Of a stretch of 52,598 nt of DNA, positions 12,601 through 26,300 are shown one piece after another. The notes under the pieces were generated by a model that saw nothing but the letters and a program-made list of their open reading frames with translations, was not told the DNA's origin and searched no databases. The stretch's first letter is position 1. Each line of letters begins with the position of its first letter. Position numbers and translations under genes: made by a program. The DNA is taken from positions 217,726 to 270,323 of the forward strand of contig NW_003119430.1 of the NCBI RefSeq assembly GCF_000003605.2, given 5' to 3'. The DNA is from Saccoglossus kowalevskii. Taxonomy: Eukaryota > Hemichordata > Enteropneusta > Harrimaniidae.

Positions 12601-15600
12601 TATATGAAAACGTTTGCCAGAATCATTGAGAATTCTTTTTCACCTGTAAATTAACAAATTCTAGACAGGTTTAGTATATATGAACTTTTAGCTGTGTAAC
12701 TATTCGTAATTGGATGTGTGTATATATTGAAGGTATCTTCTAGAAGACAGTAATGTCTCATATATGTACGTGTTGCTAAATTGATCGTCAAAAATAAATC
12801 GCGAGTAAATATAAGAACGTAGTGCGGTGTATGTCATTCTTTCATCACGTAAATATATATACGCCACGCAATTGAAATGTATAATGTATGTTATATGTTG
12901 GTGACAATGTGTTTAAACTATCTACAACATACGAAACTACGATTGGTTAATAAGAGTTGTAACCATATAAATAGTTCATTATAGTGTTTTATAGGTTTGC
13001 ACTCTTTCAAATAAATATTTACATTTGCAAGAACTATTTTGTAATTACGTTGCTTGTAGTACTGATACTTTGTGATTTGTACTGTATAGTGTATGTTACA
13101 ATAAACGGCTGCAATTTCACGTAAAACACTATTAAACAAAGTAATAGTGGGTTTATTTTTCCCCATTTTGGTAAACAACCTTCACTCACGTAATCGCTGT
13201 ATTCTTCTCGCTGAAGGGGAAATTTTGCGTGGAAAAAAGTCAGTGCACAAAAGTAAACATTCTCGTGCCATCTGCATCATCACTACTAAAGGTAATATTA
13301 TAACATTTTTGCCTTTTAGCACAAGAATAAATGTAATTTAAACATAATGACATATTTCATGAGTAAGATAAATTAACAGAAAAATTAATACGTAGTGTGC
13401 GAACAGTGATGTTAGTTTTTGCTCTCGGGCTATACTTTGTCTAATCCAGAGATAAAATCTTTGGCATTTTGGTGACACAGACACATTTTCTATCAGTGCA
13501 TTAGAATTACTATTCTGCTTTTTCTAATCGGCTTAACTTTCCTGCTATGGGGCTCTCTATTAGTTAAAATTGAGTTTGAAAAATGGTAGAATACTAACAC
13601 GTTACGCACGTGTATATTGATGGAGAGAATATCTCTGTATATGCGTAACTTGTTACAATGTATAACGGTGACTAACGACGTATAATATGTAATGTTTATT
13701 TAGTCTAAACAATTCAACTTTTGCCTACTCATTCCTTGTAAGGTTCTTTGTAAACAATTATTGTCAGATGTTATAGCTTTGGTTTATCTGACATTCTTAG
13801 AAATATGTCGCTTAGCAACAATAATTAATTGTAGCGACTTATTTAGTAATGTTGGATATTTCTTATCCTGAAAAAAAGTTGACTGAAAACTGTACCAATT
13901 ACAGGTCAAACAATTAGCACAACAGATGACTACATGTAGTCATGCAATTATTATATCACATTCACTCATAGTCGGAAACCAAAAAACATGTAGACAGAAA
14001 CTGTTCTTATTTGTCGGGAGACTTACTTGCATATTCTATTAACGAAAATTAATTAAATTATTTCAAGTATGACACAAAGTGAAACACATGTGGAACGTCA
14101 CTGTTACGCATAGGACTACACCACAAAACGACATTGTACGTTTATTTTAAGACACCCGTTTTATTGTTTCCCTAGCTGTATGGTGACCAGGAAATAGAAG
14201 ATTTATTTAAGGTGATGTTCCCCGTCAATATTTTCATGTTGACTGTCGTTGTCACTGTCGCCGTAATTTGTGTGATGCATTAATGTTTCTATATTCACGT
14301 TAAGCCCCATGTAACCATCGTGCACCGGAGCGTGGCAAATTGTACAGAAATAATAATAACGCGAATGTTGTGACGACTTCACGAACCATAATAATAAATC
14401 AATAATCAGTATGTCAAATAGCTCAGTCGCGTGTGACTGATGAATCGTGACATTAACACCCCACTATCTGAAATATGCACAAACACATTATGATTACACG
14501 TGAGCGTACTCCGTACTTGACGTGGCGAGTGAATCGTCATTGGTTCTTACGCTGAGTCAGTGTCATGTTCTACGCTGATTATGAGTATACTTGGAATAAT
14601 TGTCTTATCGTGATTGAAATATAAAAAATAATAATGACAAGAAAAACCAAAAGTTAACAATAAATATACACAAATAACAATAAATAAAATAAGGAAATTA
14701 ACCTTCACATACGTCAGATTTTTAATCAGATTGAACCATATCTGGATAATGCCACAGACACGAGACAATTGTAATCAAACATGCTACTGTCGAATTTAAA
14801 AATACGCTGAAATAAATGAATTTTATGTTAGTGCTTCACACACAATATGGCTCGTCTTGTTCGAACAAATTGACGTCACACACGTCAACGCCATTTCGAC
14901 ATACTTCTACATGGCGCAACATGTATCTCCCATTTCCTGTTGTTTTATATAATCGCAGAAGCTCATTGGCGGCCAATGATTGATAATTCATATTGTTCCC
15001 TAAAACAGTAATAAACAATAAACGCAAAATATTTGTCATCGAACTCGAATATTTTCTCTGCATATATATTCTTGCATCCTGATCCCGGCAAACGGCCAGA
15101 TAATTGCAAACACGCGAAAATCGAACAACATGCACATGATACGACAAATGATGCCGCCAAACGCCCACATTGTAAACGAGCCATTCAGCCCTAATGAAGT
15201 GATTCGACGGTAGCGACAATTAACACAATAGCCATGTTTAAATGTCACAAGTTAACAAGTACTGTGAAGGCTGTGCTAAATACCACGGTCTACAAATTGA
15301 ATTTGACACATACAAGACTAAACAGATTGTCGATGGCGCCGAATAGACATATCACATGGCAATGACTTACAAATAACCGTGAAGCACCATCAAGTACGAC
15401 ATTTACGAGAAAATACGTGACCGACGATAACAAGCTAACAGGTAGAATACAAGAGGGCATAGAAATGTCACTACGGAGAATAATTGTGAAACGTGCAGTG
15501 TATTGTCAGGGCAAATGTAGGGGCTCATAAACAAACGGTTTGGCACGAATACGAAGGTTAATTCCGTTACGGTGCAAACAAAAAACAAACAGCCGGACTG

Positions 15601-18600
15601 TTGATATCGGGCACAGCTGGACATCAATATATGTATACTAAAAGCATGCAGAATAATAACAGATTACCAGATGAAATGGCGAACTGAATATCGACTGAGT
15701 ACTTACGATTTAAAGAACCGACTCAACTGCATGTTATGTACACATATTTTTTTTCAATTCGTTGATTTAAATGCCAAGTAGAAAATCATACTAAACCTGT
15801 GGAATAGTAGGTTTTTGTGAAAATGAATCGAGATATTTAGACCAGGTATATCCCGACCCCACCCGACCACACCCCGGAGTGAAATACTGCTTCAGCCATA
15901 CTGTATGATCCAACCACCTGCAACAGTCCACAACATGTGTCTTTTATATCATTTTGAGATACCTATTTGAAAAACAAAATATTTAGTCCGAATACTTTAA
16001 AAACAACTGCAACCAGCGTTTGCGTTGCTTTACATGTTAAACTTGGTGACTATTTAAGATATATGCATTGACGTAGAAAATGCTTTGATTTTTTTCTTTT
16101 AACGAAACATGTCCTGCGGCTGGCATGATAATCAACTTCTTACATACATGCTGTCTATATGTAAGAGATCCATCAAGTAGTACGCCCCGAGGTAATACTT
16201 CCAAAGTAGCTTCTTGTATGATTAGCTGAATTCTTCGTATCGTCTATTGTCTCGTACATATGCGTTCTGTGTTTCACATCAAGTCATCGTATTTAACAGA
16301 GCCTCAGCCTGTCCGTGCATTAGCAATCATTTGTTCTAATAACAAGATACTATTATATGAGTATTCCACAAATACGTCAGTAAAACGTGACTATCGATCG
16401 AGGCAATGCGGTGGTCTGCGATTTCGAATTGTCTGCATTACTTTATCGATAGCCAGAATTATTATGAGATCGTCAAGAAAGTACTAAAGCAGTACGATGA
16501 TCGTACGACAAACACGTAGTGGAGAACGACACGATCCAGTACTACCTGCATATATACATTTGTAAAAACAAAATGGGTCGTTTGGGGTCAGAAAGCAATA
16601 TCCCGATACATATAAATTTTAATGTAATTATTATTAAACTATATAATTTAATTGATGTGATATTGCCGCATTACAAGAAAGGGTCTATCAATGAATTGTT
16701 TCAGTTAACTGTTGTTGATAATCACAATAATATAAAAGATACAGTTGCAGGGTCGTTAAACAATTCAGGGTTGTTCATACTCGGTTAAATTAGGTCAAAT
16801 ATCATGCACACTATTGTGTATAAACACTCAATTCATAATAATTGTTTTGGCAAAATTTTGCAACATAGCATTAAAACTCTTAAATATATACAACCTGCCT
16901 ACAGTGGTCTATAATATCCGAATATTGACCAGACCAAAATTTATCAAACCGAAGAAAGCCTTGTTCACCGAGGCGAAGGCGGGGACAAAAATGCTCTCGG
17001 GGGGGCGATACATCTGAATATCGATATCATTTTACCAAATAGAACAAACTTATTGTAAAATGTTGTACTGCAAGATCTCCGCCCAGTCCAAATGAGAACA
17101 TCCATAATTGTCGTCCTTCACAAGTAAATTTGTCATTAATCTTCTAATGGTTGTGTGTATTTATATTCCTTTATTGTTACATTTATGTTTTGTGGGTATA
17201 AACTAGTTACGGGCAACAACGCGCACACAAAAAGCAGCAGACTACACTTAACAAAACAACAACACATTTTTGAGTAAATGAACAATTTAATGTAAGCCAC
17301 ATAAATATATGATGCACACAGAGTAATGAAATTACATTTCTGTACTTGGGCCAATCAGACCGAGATGAAGCACATTACAATAACACACTTCTAGGTAAAA
17401 TGAACAATTTAGTATAGCACACCTTGATGAAATAAATAGAAGCTCTAAACAATGTACTAAATATGAGTTACACTGACCGACCAATATCGTCGTGTTCTTT
17501 AATGATTATTTCCCGACTACAAGTATTCACATAACTCGGACAAGTAATGTCACAGTTGTGCGAATTGTTCACAAATTAAATCACCGTGACAACGTCGACA
17601 TACCTCAAAGATAAAGCCCTATTTTTAATTCAATCACAACGTCCACCCAAGCGCAAAATCACCGCTGACAAGTTAATAAAGAAGAACGTGTTTGTTAAAA
17701 AAAGAAAGTTGTGACTTATAGCTAAGTTCATGAATAGAATAGAAAAAGTTACTTGCGAACATGCTAGTTATTAATAACTTATAGCACAAGTCGGTAACTG
17801 GCATCTTTTTCTACTCGATAAGATTTGTATTCCCTTTATATTTGATTTACTTTGTCAATGGTAAATGACATATTTGGATGTGCCAAAACGCATGTTGATA
17901 GGCAGGTAAGTAATTGGTTATTTCTTATTTCTCAGCTTCAGTTATTCTTAAGATAATCTAACATTGACTTTGTGTCGTTTTCATAGTTGGTTCCCCGTAG
18001 TATCACCAACTTGTTTTGTTCAACTCTATCTCATTCCTTCCAATTGCAGACTGATATATGTCTTACATTTCGCTATATCTTTGCATGAAACCTTGTTACA
18101 AGGTGAACCATCATTGCCCTTCGATGAGTTTACATTGTATACATGCGAGGCACCAGCGAAGAAGGGTGGATTGATGTAAGGAGGTACATAATATCTCCTC
18201 TTTTTACAATCATTGGTCTATCATTGTAATTGCACTTCTATCTATCCATGTATGGCATTCAATATAAGAGAGTTATTTCTAAGGCGATTAATTTATATGT
18301 ATAAAACGAATATATTTGGTTGTCCATCAATGAGATTGAAATGCCTGATGATAACTGTATGTTTCTGAATGCACAATATATTTGCCCATCACTGTGTCAA
18401 GCACAAGGCTGGAACAATTTTAGAAAACTCAATTCATCTATGCAAGATGTTGCAAACATAATGGTCTGTTGAGCCGATTACACACTATTCAGCTACAATT
18501 TTGAATACACACATACCTTTATGCACATATCTTACACTGTAGGTCTATATGAATTGAAGTCGTTATAAAAATTGGTTCAAATCTGTTTCAACTTGTTTGT

Positions 18601-20039
18601 TTATTGTTTGTAGAAAAAAAGTATATCGTATATAAAAGTGCATGAACTGCATAATACTAATGTAATAAAGTTAACAGACGTCCCAATGACTGCAATGACA
18701 AACATCCACTCTTGTTTTTAATAACTTCGTCTTTGTCTTAATTTTCAAAAAAACAACCCACTTAATAAAGTCAATAGATAATTCAGTGTGTATCACACAT
18801 TGTGTCAAATGTGAATACAAATTCGTGCATGCATTTTTAAGGCGCTGTCCAAATGTCATTTAGACGCCAATATTTGCCCGACAAAAAATGCATATTTAAA
18901 TCATCTTGTTTTTACCTCTGTGTAAAGGTGTACTGAAATTTGTGCTTGCGTGTTCTAGGAAAGGCAACTGGGTTAAATTTCTGGTAAACAGGTCCTGATG
19001 AAGAAGGTTCAATCGAAATAGATTATGTTTAATCATTGCGGGTACATGTCATCAGGAAACCGAAACTGTTAATAATATATAAGGTCATCGAAATATTTTT
19101 CGAAAAACAATATATTATGAAACATGATGAAAATAAGCATTTCTGCACTGGTTTCTATGGTGAATTTATTTCGTTTTATCCTACATAAAATGAAAATAGC
19201 ATATGTTTTATGTTTATATTAACACTCATATTGACATTTAATATAGTGAGTTTCCAGTGTGATAATTAGTTTTGCAGTACTACAATGGGTTTCTCCCCCA
19301 TAATGCATTTCAACATATGCGTAGTAACATTTGAATTCGACGCACGCTGGTCTGATTAACAGTTGCATATGTGAAATAATGTGCATAGGTGATACATTGC
19401 ATGTCAACTATGTTAAAAGTTATGAAATGAAACCAATGTATGAATTTTTAAAAACAATGATTATGTTAGTACAGGAAGTAATAAACAGATATTTGTTGAA
19501 TAATACGTTTATATAATGATGTCACCTCATTGCATGGACCCATGTAAACACATAAAGTGAAAGAAAGTGACATAAATGTCGTGCACACATTCGAGCACGT
19601 CCGTAGTGGACGGCTAAATTATATTGGTTCGCTGCAAGATGTATATTAATAGTACATATGCCTAGTCCAGTCATATAGTGTGCTGGACATGGGAATGTTC
19701 AAATTTCACGTCTCGTCCATATTTAAAACTTTCCTAATTTTCTAATGCAGGTATCACGATGTATGATACCACATAATTAAAGAAGCATGGCAATGTGTAT
19801 TCATATAAGTTGAATGTACTTAATAAGACGTATAATATCGATTCTTGTTGTGAGTTTTATATTAAACAGCAACAATATAAAAGTGAAAATGTAGTACTTT
19901 TCTAAAGATTACAGAACAGCTGAACGTACTGAATATTTCACATCGAAAAAAAGATAGAACATAGAACACGAGATATACATTTTCAGACTAGCAAAGCAAT
20001 GAGCCCATAACAGCACTAATTCATATTATAGAAGATTAA
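9681..20039. other. AT-rich region without recognisable genes
   Basis: No domain, splice-bounded exon chain or RNA gene could be identified. The longest open frame is 127 codons on the minus strand at 14836-15219. All three minus frames are relatively open there, so it is probably chance. An 8-bp inverted repeat TAAGATAT/ATATCTTA lies at 12396-12416, and an NRF1-like TTGCGCATGCG lies near 11956-11966 with no clear exon beside it. Confidence 0.45.
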
Positions 20040-20400
20040 GACAACTACAGTGGCAGCGGCATGGGGGTCGACCCCAATCAAGCTGAACCCCCTTGTTTAT
20101 TTTTCACTTAAATCCACCGCAAATGTCGATTGGATAAAGAATTACGGCGTACGGCCAGAGCTCATTAAACTCAGCCATGTATGTCGGCAAAATGTGCCCG
20201 TCAAAATGCAGCAAATAGCGTTTCAGAGGGTCTAGATGTAAATATCTTTCCAGGGGAGCATGTCACCGGAGCCCCTAGAAAGCGAGGGATGGTGAGCAGA
20301 TTTCGCAACGAACACCTCCCCTTCTCCCATGAAAAATTTCGCGTGACTGTCTCTGAAGTACATATTACCTGTGAGTTCACAGCAAAGATAAAGAAGTAAA
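20040..20400. other. GC-richer patch, possible old repeat
   Basis: This stretch is noticeably richer in G and C than its surroundings. It has runs such as GGGGGTCGACCCC (20066-20077 region) and CCAGGGGAGCATGTCACCGG (about 20250). Several short frames overlap on both strands and none has a recognisable domain. It may be a dispersed repeat remnant or a decayed gene fragment. Confidence 0.3.
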
Positions 20401-23215
20401 AACACATATAGTCCAGAACAGCCCTTCGTCAAGCTTTCGACGACGATCAAAACGGACAGATAATTGATGACATTCAAATTCGCATTCGGCAGATTTAAAA
20501 AAACAATATTTCCACACACTATGAACATCTGTACCTCAACAAAAATGTTGTCAAAAGCATATTTTTAAAAACTACCGGGAATTCTATAAATGATGGGAAC
20601 GATAGTGGATTAGCCCGGCCGTAAGCTTGGATATCAGATAAATATAATATTGAACGTGATCAGTATATTCACTTTGATGATTCCTGATTATTTTGGGAAT
20701 ATCATTTGAATGTGTTGTTATTTTTGGTTTTATTACATTCTTTCCATCCAAAGCACTTTTTCCTTTCGCGAATAGTTGAAAATACATGTTCATCATGCTC
20801 CCATGGCGATTTTCAAAATTCTTGCTCAATGAATAGTAATTAATAATTGATAGTTATCCGCTGGAAGACAAGAGTATACTCATGTATAATGCATTGCTAG
20901 AGACAAGCAATGATTTTACTCTTTATGGATATTATTGACGCGTTATATAGACCTAGGGTAGGATTTCACTGTGACGATCGCCTCGCGTTATTAGTTAGAA
21001 GTTTACAGTCGCAATGAAGGATAAAGAAGTACAGTTACAAAGATTAAATTCCCACCAACGGCGATAGTCTTTAACACGATCACAAAATACCGTTAACTTT
21101 TACATGTAATTGGTATGTGTAATAATGATATAGTTTCCTCTGCTTGGCATAATAGTTGTATTGCAGAAACTATGTTATCTAAACTTCATTATGTTTAATT
21201 TGAACATTAATTATAAGATTAGTATGGTAATATAAATTAAGATCCTGTGAGATTATTTGAAGGTACTTCTTACATACTACAATTTTCAATGTACCAACCA
21301 ATGTACTCATATCATCATTGAAATCTAAAAATAAATATGTCAGATCGCAGCATGACACACATTCTTATATTCAAGAGATATGTTTTTGGCATTGCAAACA
21401 TATCGATGCACAAACCGCGACTAGTCAATACACAACTTATTGTATATAAATTACTCCGACTGTCATATTCGGTTACTGAACTGCATGTATCCCTTATGCT
21501 AAAGACACTTCTTGTGTTCGTCGATTCAATCAATCTACCACACGGAACACGTGTATGTCTTCATTATACACTTGAAATATTGATCGGATAAGAATCAAAG
21601 AGCGAAAATTCTGATGAATAAGCGGTGTTCTAAAGGTGTTAATACGCACATCTATTTGAGGAGAACCCTCCATTGAATGCGAAGCACTACTTCAGTCGTC
21701 AGAGATATTAATTTATCTTGGCAAAGTTATAAATAATTAAATTTGTGTAGGAGAAGTCGTGAAGCTTCATGTTTAATTTCCATTAAAGAAAACGAACACT
21801 ATCATTAGTTTCATTTCAGGGTCAAGTTCATAAATCTGTCAGGAACGATGGATTCCAGCGACTATTAATATAAGCACGTAGCTTTCGAACAAATTAGTGA
21901 ATGCTGAAAGCATATGTTTTGGTTTCATTTTGGAATATAAATTCAATTTTTTTAATATAATTTTCACAATTTCTACCGTTGAGAAAACTTGAGACCTATT
22001 TGTTTAGTTTTTTGTTTGATGTGTTATAAGGTTTCCAACAGATTTTTTTTTAAATATGTAAATAATAGCTGGAATTCAACGAAGATTATTTATTATCTAT
22101 AGATAGAAGAATATTCAATCTTAGCCTTAGTTTCACTCAATGACATTGGAAGTTAATAAAAGTAGCATGCGATGAATTCAACTGTGTCCATTCAATTTAA
22201 AGGTATAGTCGTCATGTAAAGTAAGAACAAGTGAATTATATATATCACGTTTGACGATGGCGTGGACTTTCTTTTCGCGAAAACGTTGGTGCAAAATTAT
22301 GTTTATATGTTTTTAGTAATTTTAGCTAAAGGGAAAAAACGGAAGTGGATTGCAACACGGCGCGTGCGGTTTGCACGATAGTATTATAACCGATTTGCTA
22401 GTATTACTACTCGTATGTTATGTTCCGACCTTTATTTCCGGTGACATTATGTGCGACTTTTGAAAAATTTCCACTTCCGCAAACATGTTTAGCGGTTTTC
22501 TTCTGCTATAAGCTCACTTTAACTTGTTGTGTATGCATTTATCTTCGTTTCATTCGTTCGATTGAAACGATCAAGTGAATAAATTTAAACGACATGTACG
22601 TCTTTACCTTCTCTGAATGCACATTGAATTGTTGATTACAAATTATCGGACGAAAATGTCTCCGGCATCAACAGTTCCAAGTTGGTAAAGTGACACAGAT
22701 GACAATCCTGAAGAAGACGGCTCGATGATTTACATCTAAGAAATGTGACTATTCGCCTATTCCTAAAATCCGAATTTCGCAAAATTGTCCTAATGACAAC
22801 ACATAAGTGTACATCTACCACCGACATACAGTACTCCATGGAAAGCGGTATTTGTATTTTACAACGTTTAAAATTGTCTTTATTTGTGATAAACTACTTC
22901 AGCATTGAACGCGTTCCCGATTACTGACATCACAATCTTTTTAAACGTTTTCGCTGGAATTGTTCGCCAACTACGTAAAAACCTCCCATTATTACGAATG
23001 ACTTATTAAAGAAATTACGTTTAACGGGGAATCTAGTAAAAGTAATACTACTTAAATTAATCTACTTTGTTGAATGATATTTTGTCCAACCATAAGTGAT
23101 TCGTGACATTACTTCCTACTTCGAAAAGAATGGCCGAATTATCTAGTTTGTATGCGACACTAAAACGTCGTAGAATACCAAACAGCGCTATATTCATTCA
23201 TGACGCATTCGAATG
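20401..23215. other. AT-rich region without recognisable genes
   Basis: No gene is recognised. GGAAGTGGA (near 22333) and TCCACTTCC (near 22470) are inverted ETS-like words about 140 bp apart with some GC-rich sequence between them. No convincing promoter or exon follows. Confidence 0.4.
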
Positions 23216-23227
23216 TGCGCGTGCGCA
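23216..23227 (+). promoter_or_regulatory. NRF1-like site
   Basis: TGCGCGTGCGCA matches the NRF1 consensus YGCGCAYGCGCR at 11 of 12 positions. Such sites usually mark promoters of broadly expressed genes. A short ATG-containing segment with a strong splice donor follows within 150 bp. Confidence 0.35.
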
Positions 23228-23363
23228 GTAACTGCTTGACAAGAATCGGTCGTTCGCACGCGAAGACAAAATAACGGCTTTGTTCGCTGTTGTTGTTATT
23301 AGATGTACATGCCCGTGTTCCTGTTGATAAAGCAACTTACAGGCGGCGTTGTCATGACAAATG
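23228..23363 (+). other. Possible first exon (start codon plus splice donor)
   Basis: Downstream of the NRF1-like site, ATGACAAATG at 23354-23363 runs directly into GTGAGT, a perfect donor. If real, the exon would contribute only three codons and part of a fourth, with the rest on unseen downstream exons. An upstream ATG at 23303 in the same frame opens earlier. No downstream exon could be matched, so this is a weak hypothesis. Confidence 0.15.
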
Positions 23364-26300
23364 GTGAGTTATTATTGATACAAATCAGTGAATCCTTGAA
23401 TGAACTTGTTAGTTTTCTTTTCGGTCTTTTTTCTAGTGTATTTCAATGTTTGAAAGCTTCTATGGTGTTCTCTGATAGCATTGGTTAGAAATAAGTTTGA
23501 TTGACGTTCCCATGGAACTCCAGCAGAGTTGCATACCCTAATCTTATAAATCATTAAAGAAAGACCGTTGTTGGAAATACACTAATACTGTTGGTTTCAA
23601 TTGACGATTGAGAAATATTATCATTCAATATCACATCGTTAGAAATATAAAGTAATGAAATGTAGTTTTTGATAGTTTAATATAAAAATTGTTTACGAAT
23701 TCATTTATTTTTTATCATTTTACACAGAAATATACAGGCATGGAAAATGCAAACTTGGAATTACCAAGCATTTAATATCAAGTTCATCATCAAAAATATG
23801 TTTTGGATGCGATCAATGATAATTGAATATTATTGCATTGCGTAATCTTTGACGTTTCTCTAGTATGACTGACGTATGTATAGTTTATTGTTGTCCTGAA
23901 TTTGATGACGAGTGGTATTCGTGATAAAATAAATTCAACCTTCACAGTATTTGCAAGATAATCGCGTTAACTATTATCTGCTAATTGCTTAAGAATTAAC
24001 GAGCTTCGTTATAGACTACTTCATTGTTGAGTATTCGACGATTTGAAGATGATCTTATCACAAAGTCAACATTGAATATGAAGTATTTTCTGCTTTGTGT
24101 TTCACGTCATACTCGTAAATCATGCGATATATTAGTGGGGAATCGCCATAGATTATAATAAATATAAAAAGGCCATCAGTCGGACATTTTTGTTTGATGC
24201 CCAAAACAGTATGTTGTGCATCTGTATTAGAATGTGCATAATCTTGATACACAGTTTGAATACAAATGGTTCCGGCCACGTTTTCAGACTGCAATTTCAG
24301 ACAGAATGTTCGTAAATTCACGACAACACAAATGAATCAGATGATATATTGGTTTTAGAGGATTTGGCATTACACGAATAAAAACAAAATTGACGCCAAT
24401 CGCGGGACAATATTACGAGCATTTGTAATCAAATATGCATTATTCTTATACAGCTTTTGACTAACAATGTTCTGTTCTTCTGCGAGAAATTGTTCCTGGC
24501 ACAGTAACAGGCCGAAATTTAGCGTTTTAGAAAAAATGTCAAATTTCATAGAATCTCAAAATATCACATCCTACAGTATTTCTAGTACTTGTGTGCAAAC
24601 GTGCAACTTGAAAAGATAATATTAAGGAATCGGCGTAGACATAATTAGTAATAAAATTTAAATCGGCCATTTTGTTCGAATCTCGGGAGAAGTAGGGACG
24701 TGTATCTGTCTCCCAATGTGCGTGATCTTAATAAATAGTTTCAGAATTTGTAGGACCGAATTGGCCGTCTTTCGAATGATAATGGAAAAGTTTGATCCCA
24801 TGATAATGAAATAAGCGTACACGTGTATTCATCATATATCATCTTTTCATGCACAGGAAATGGCTTCAGACGCACGCATGCGCGGACCAAACCTAAATAT
24901 AAGTCCCTGATAGCAAACATACGCTTAAATAGCCGACACACAGAGAAATATGTCATATTTAGGTCAATTTAGCTTACAACCTTCGCAATCTTCGGATTTG
25001 TTTGTTGGCTAAAGTTACTTGAAATGTAAGCGCCCCTTACAAAACGTAACCGACAATGTAATAACGCATTATTAGAATGACAACATATTACTTTAAATTT
25101 AGTTATCGGTTCCTTAGATTAAAGCGAGAGGGTCGTCATCTGCGCACGCGTGGGAATTGAGTCCCAAGCGACGATAACAACACACGCTAAAAACGGGAAG
25201 GCTCATGGGTAGACGCTTGTTTGTAAACAGTGACACGCTATGGCCATCTGACCAATGCGCAGGTGACGACTCCCCCGCTTTAAATTTAACTATGTAGAAG
25301 TAATTTCCTTCTCGTGTCTGCATTTGAACTAACTATGTTGTAGACAGATACAATACGCTTTGTGTGCATAAAACAATTGTGACATGTCACCTTCTCCTAT
25401 TGGGTAGTAAATTTTACTTCCCGAAAGAAAAGTTCAATCTTGGGAAAAAATGAATCACGTACACGATTGTTGTTTAACATTTGTGAAATGAGAAATGTTA
25501 ATCATTTCATTCGCTAAACAGTGATATACTGTTTGGTCGCATTCAAATTTGCTGAGAAAGTGTACATTGTCATAGTTACACGTTGAAGCGTAGACAGAAA
25601 AAGATTTTAATATTCATCGGAATTGACTTTTCGAGATGTTGATTTCGGGTGATGTAACCAATACCATTGAATACATTTATCACACATTAACAATATGATT
25701 ACGTCATCTATACATTTTTGGATTGTCAACTTTCAAGGTTTCTCTAACCAGTGTAATTGGTCTAAACTGAATAATCCATAATGGAATCGCCTGACCGATA
25801 TAACAACACACAATCACAGTTGTTTATGTTTGATTGACAGATTCAAATCACACAGTCTATGTCACTGTATAGTAATTATTCCAATCACACGGTCCATGCC
25901 ACTACACCTTAGCGACGGGGTGTCACTTAGCATAATTCACATAGAAGTCGGGCATATAACAAAAGTTAGTATTTTGTTGAGATTGGTCGAACAACGGGAA
26001 ATCACATAGTGTGTTCTAATGATACCACGTCAAGCTGTCTGTAGCGCGTAAACTGACAGCTTTGCTGATTGTATCTGAGTAGCAACCGTGAGCGCCTCAA
26101 TGCCAACCCCTTTGCTGGTTTAATGATTCTAATTCCTTCTACTTATCGCATCTTATCATAATTACACCTAGAAAGACTATGTATGTCTGACGCTGTCGTC
26201 TTTATCAGCTACCGCGTTTTATTGTCCAACAATTAAATTGATGTATCATATTCCTGGTTGTGACTGATCACGTGCTTAAATAACAAGATGATGTGAGCAT

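Noticed and set aside
14836-15219. 127-codon minus-strand open frame
   Set aside because: No recognisable domain, and the other two minus frames are also open over much of the same stretch. There are no splice or promoter signals. Most likely chance.
16519-17017. Two consecutive plus-strand ORFs (89 and 67 codons)
   Set aside because: Asn/Ile/Leu-rich, AT-driven frames without domains or exon boundaries. The second ends in a GC-rich patch that does not match any family I recognise.
20201-20528. Overlapping ORFs of 68-98 codons on both strands
   Set aside because: Several frames are open at once in a GC-richer patch and none has recognisable motifs.
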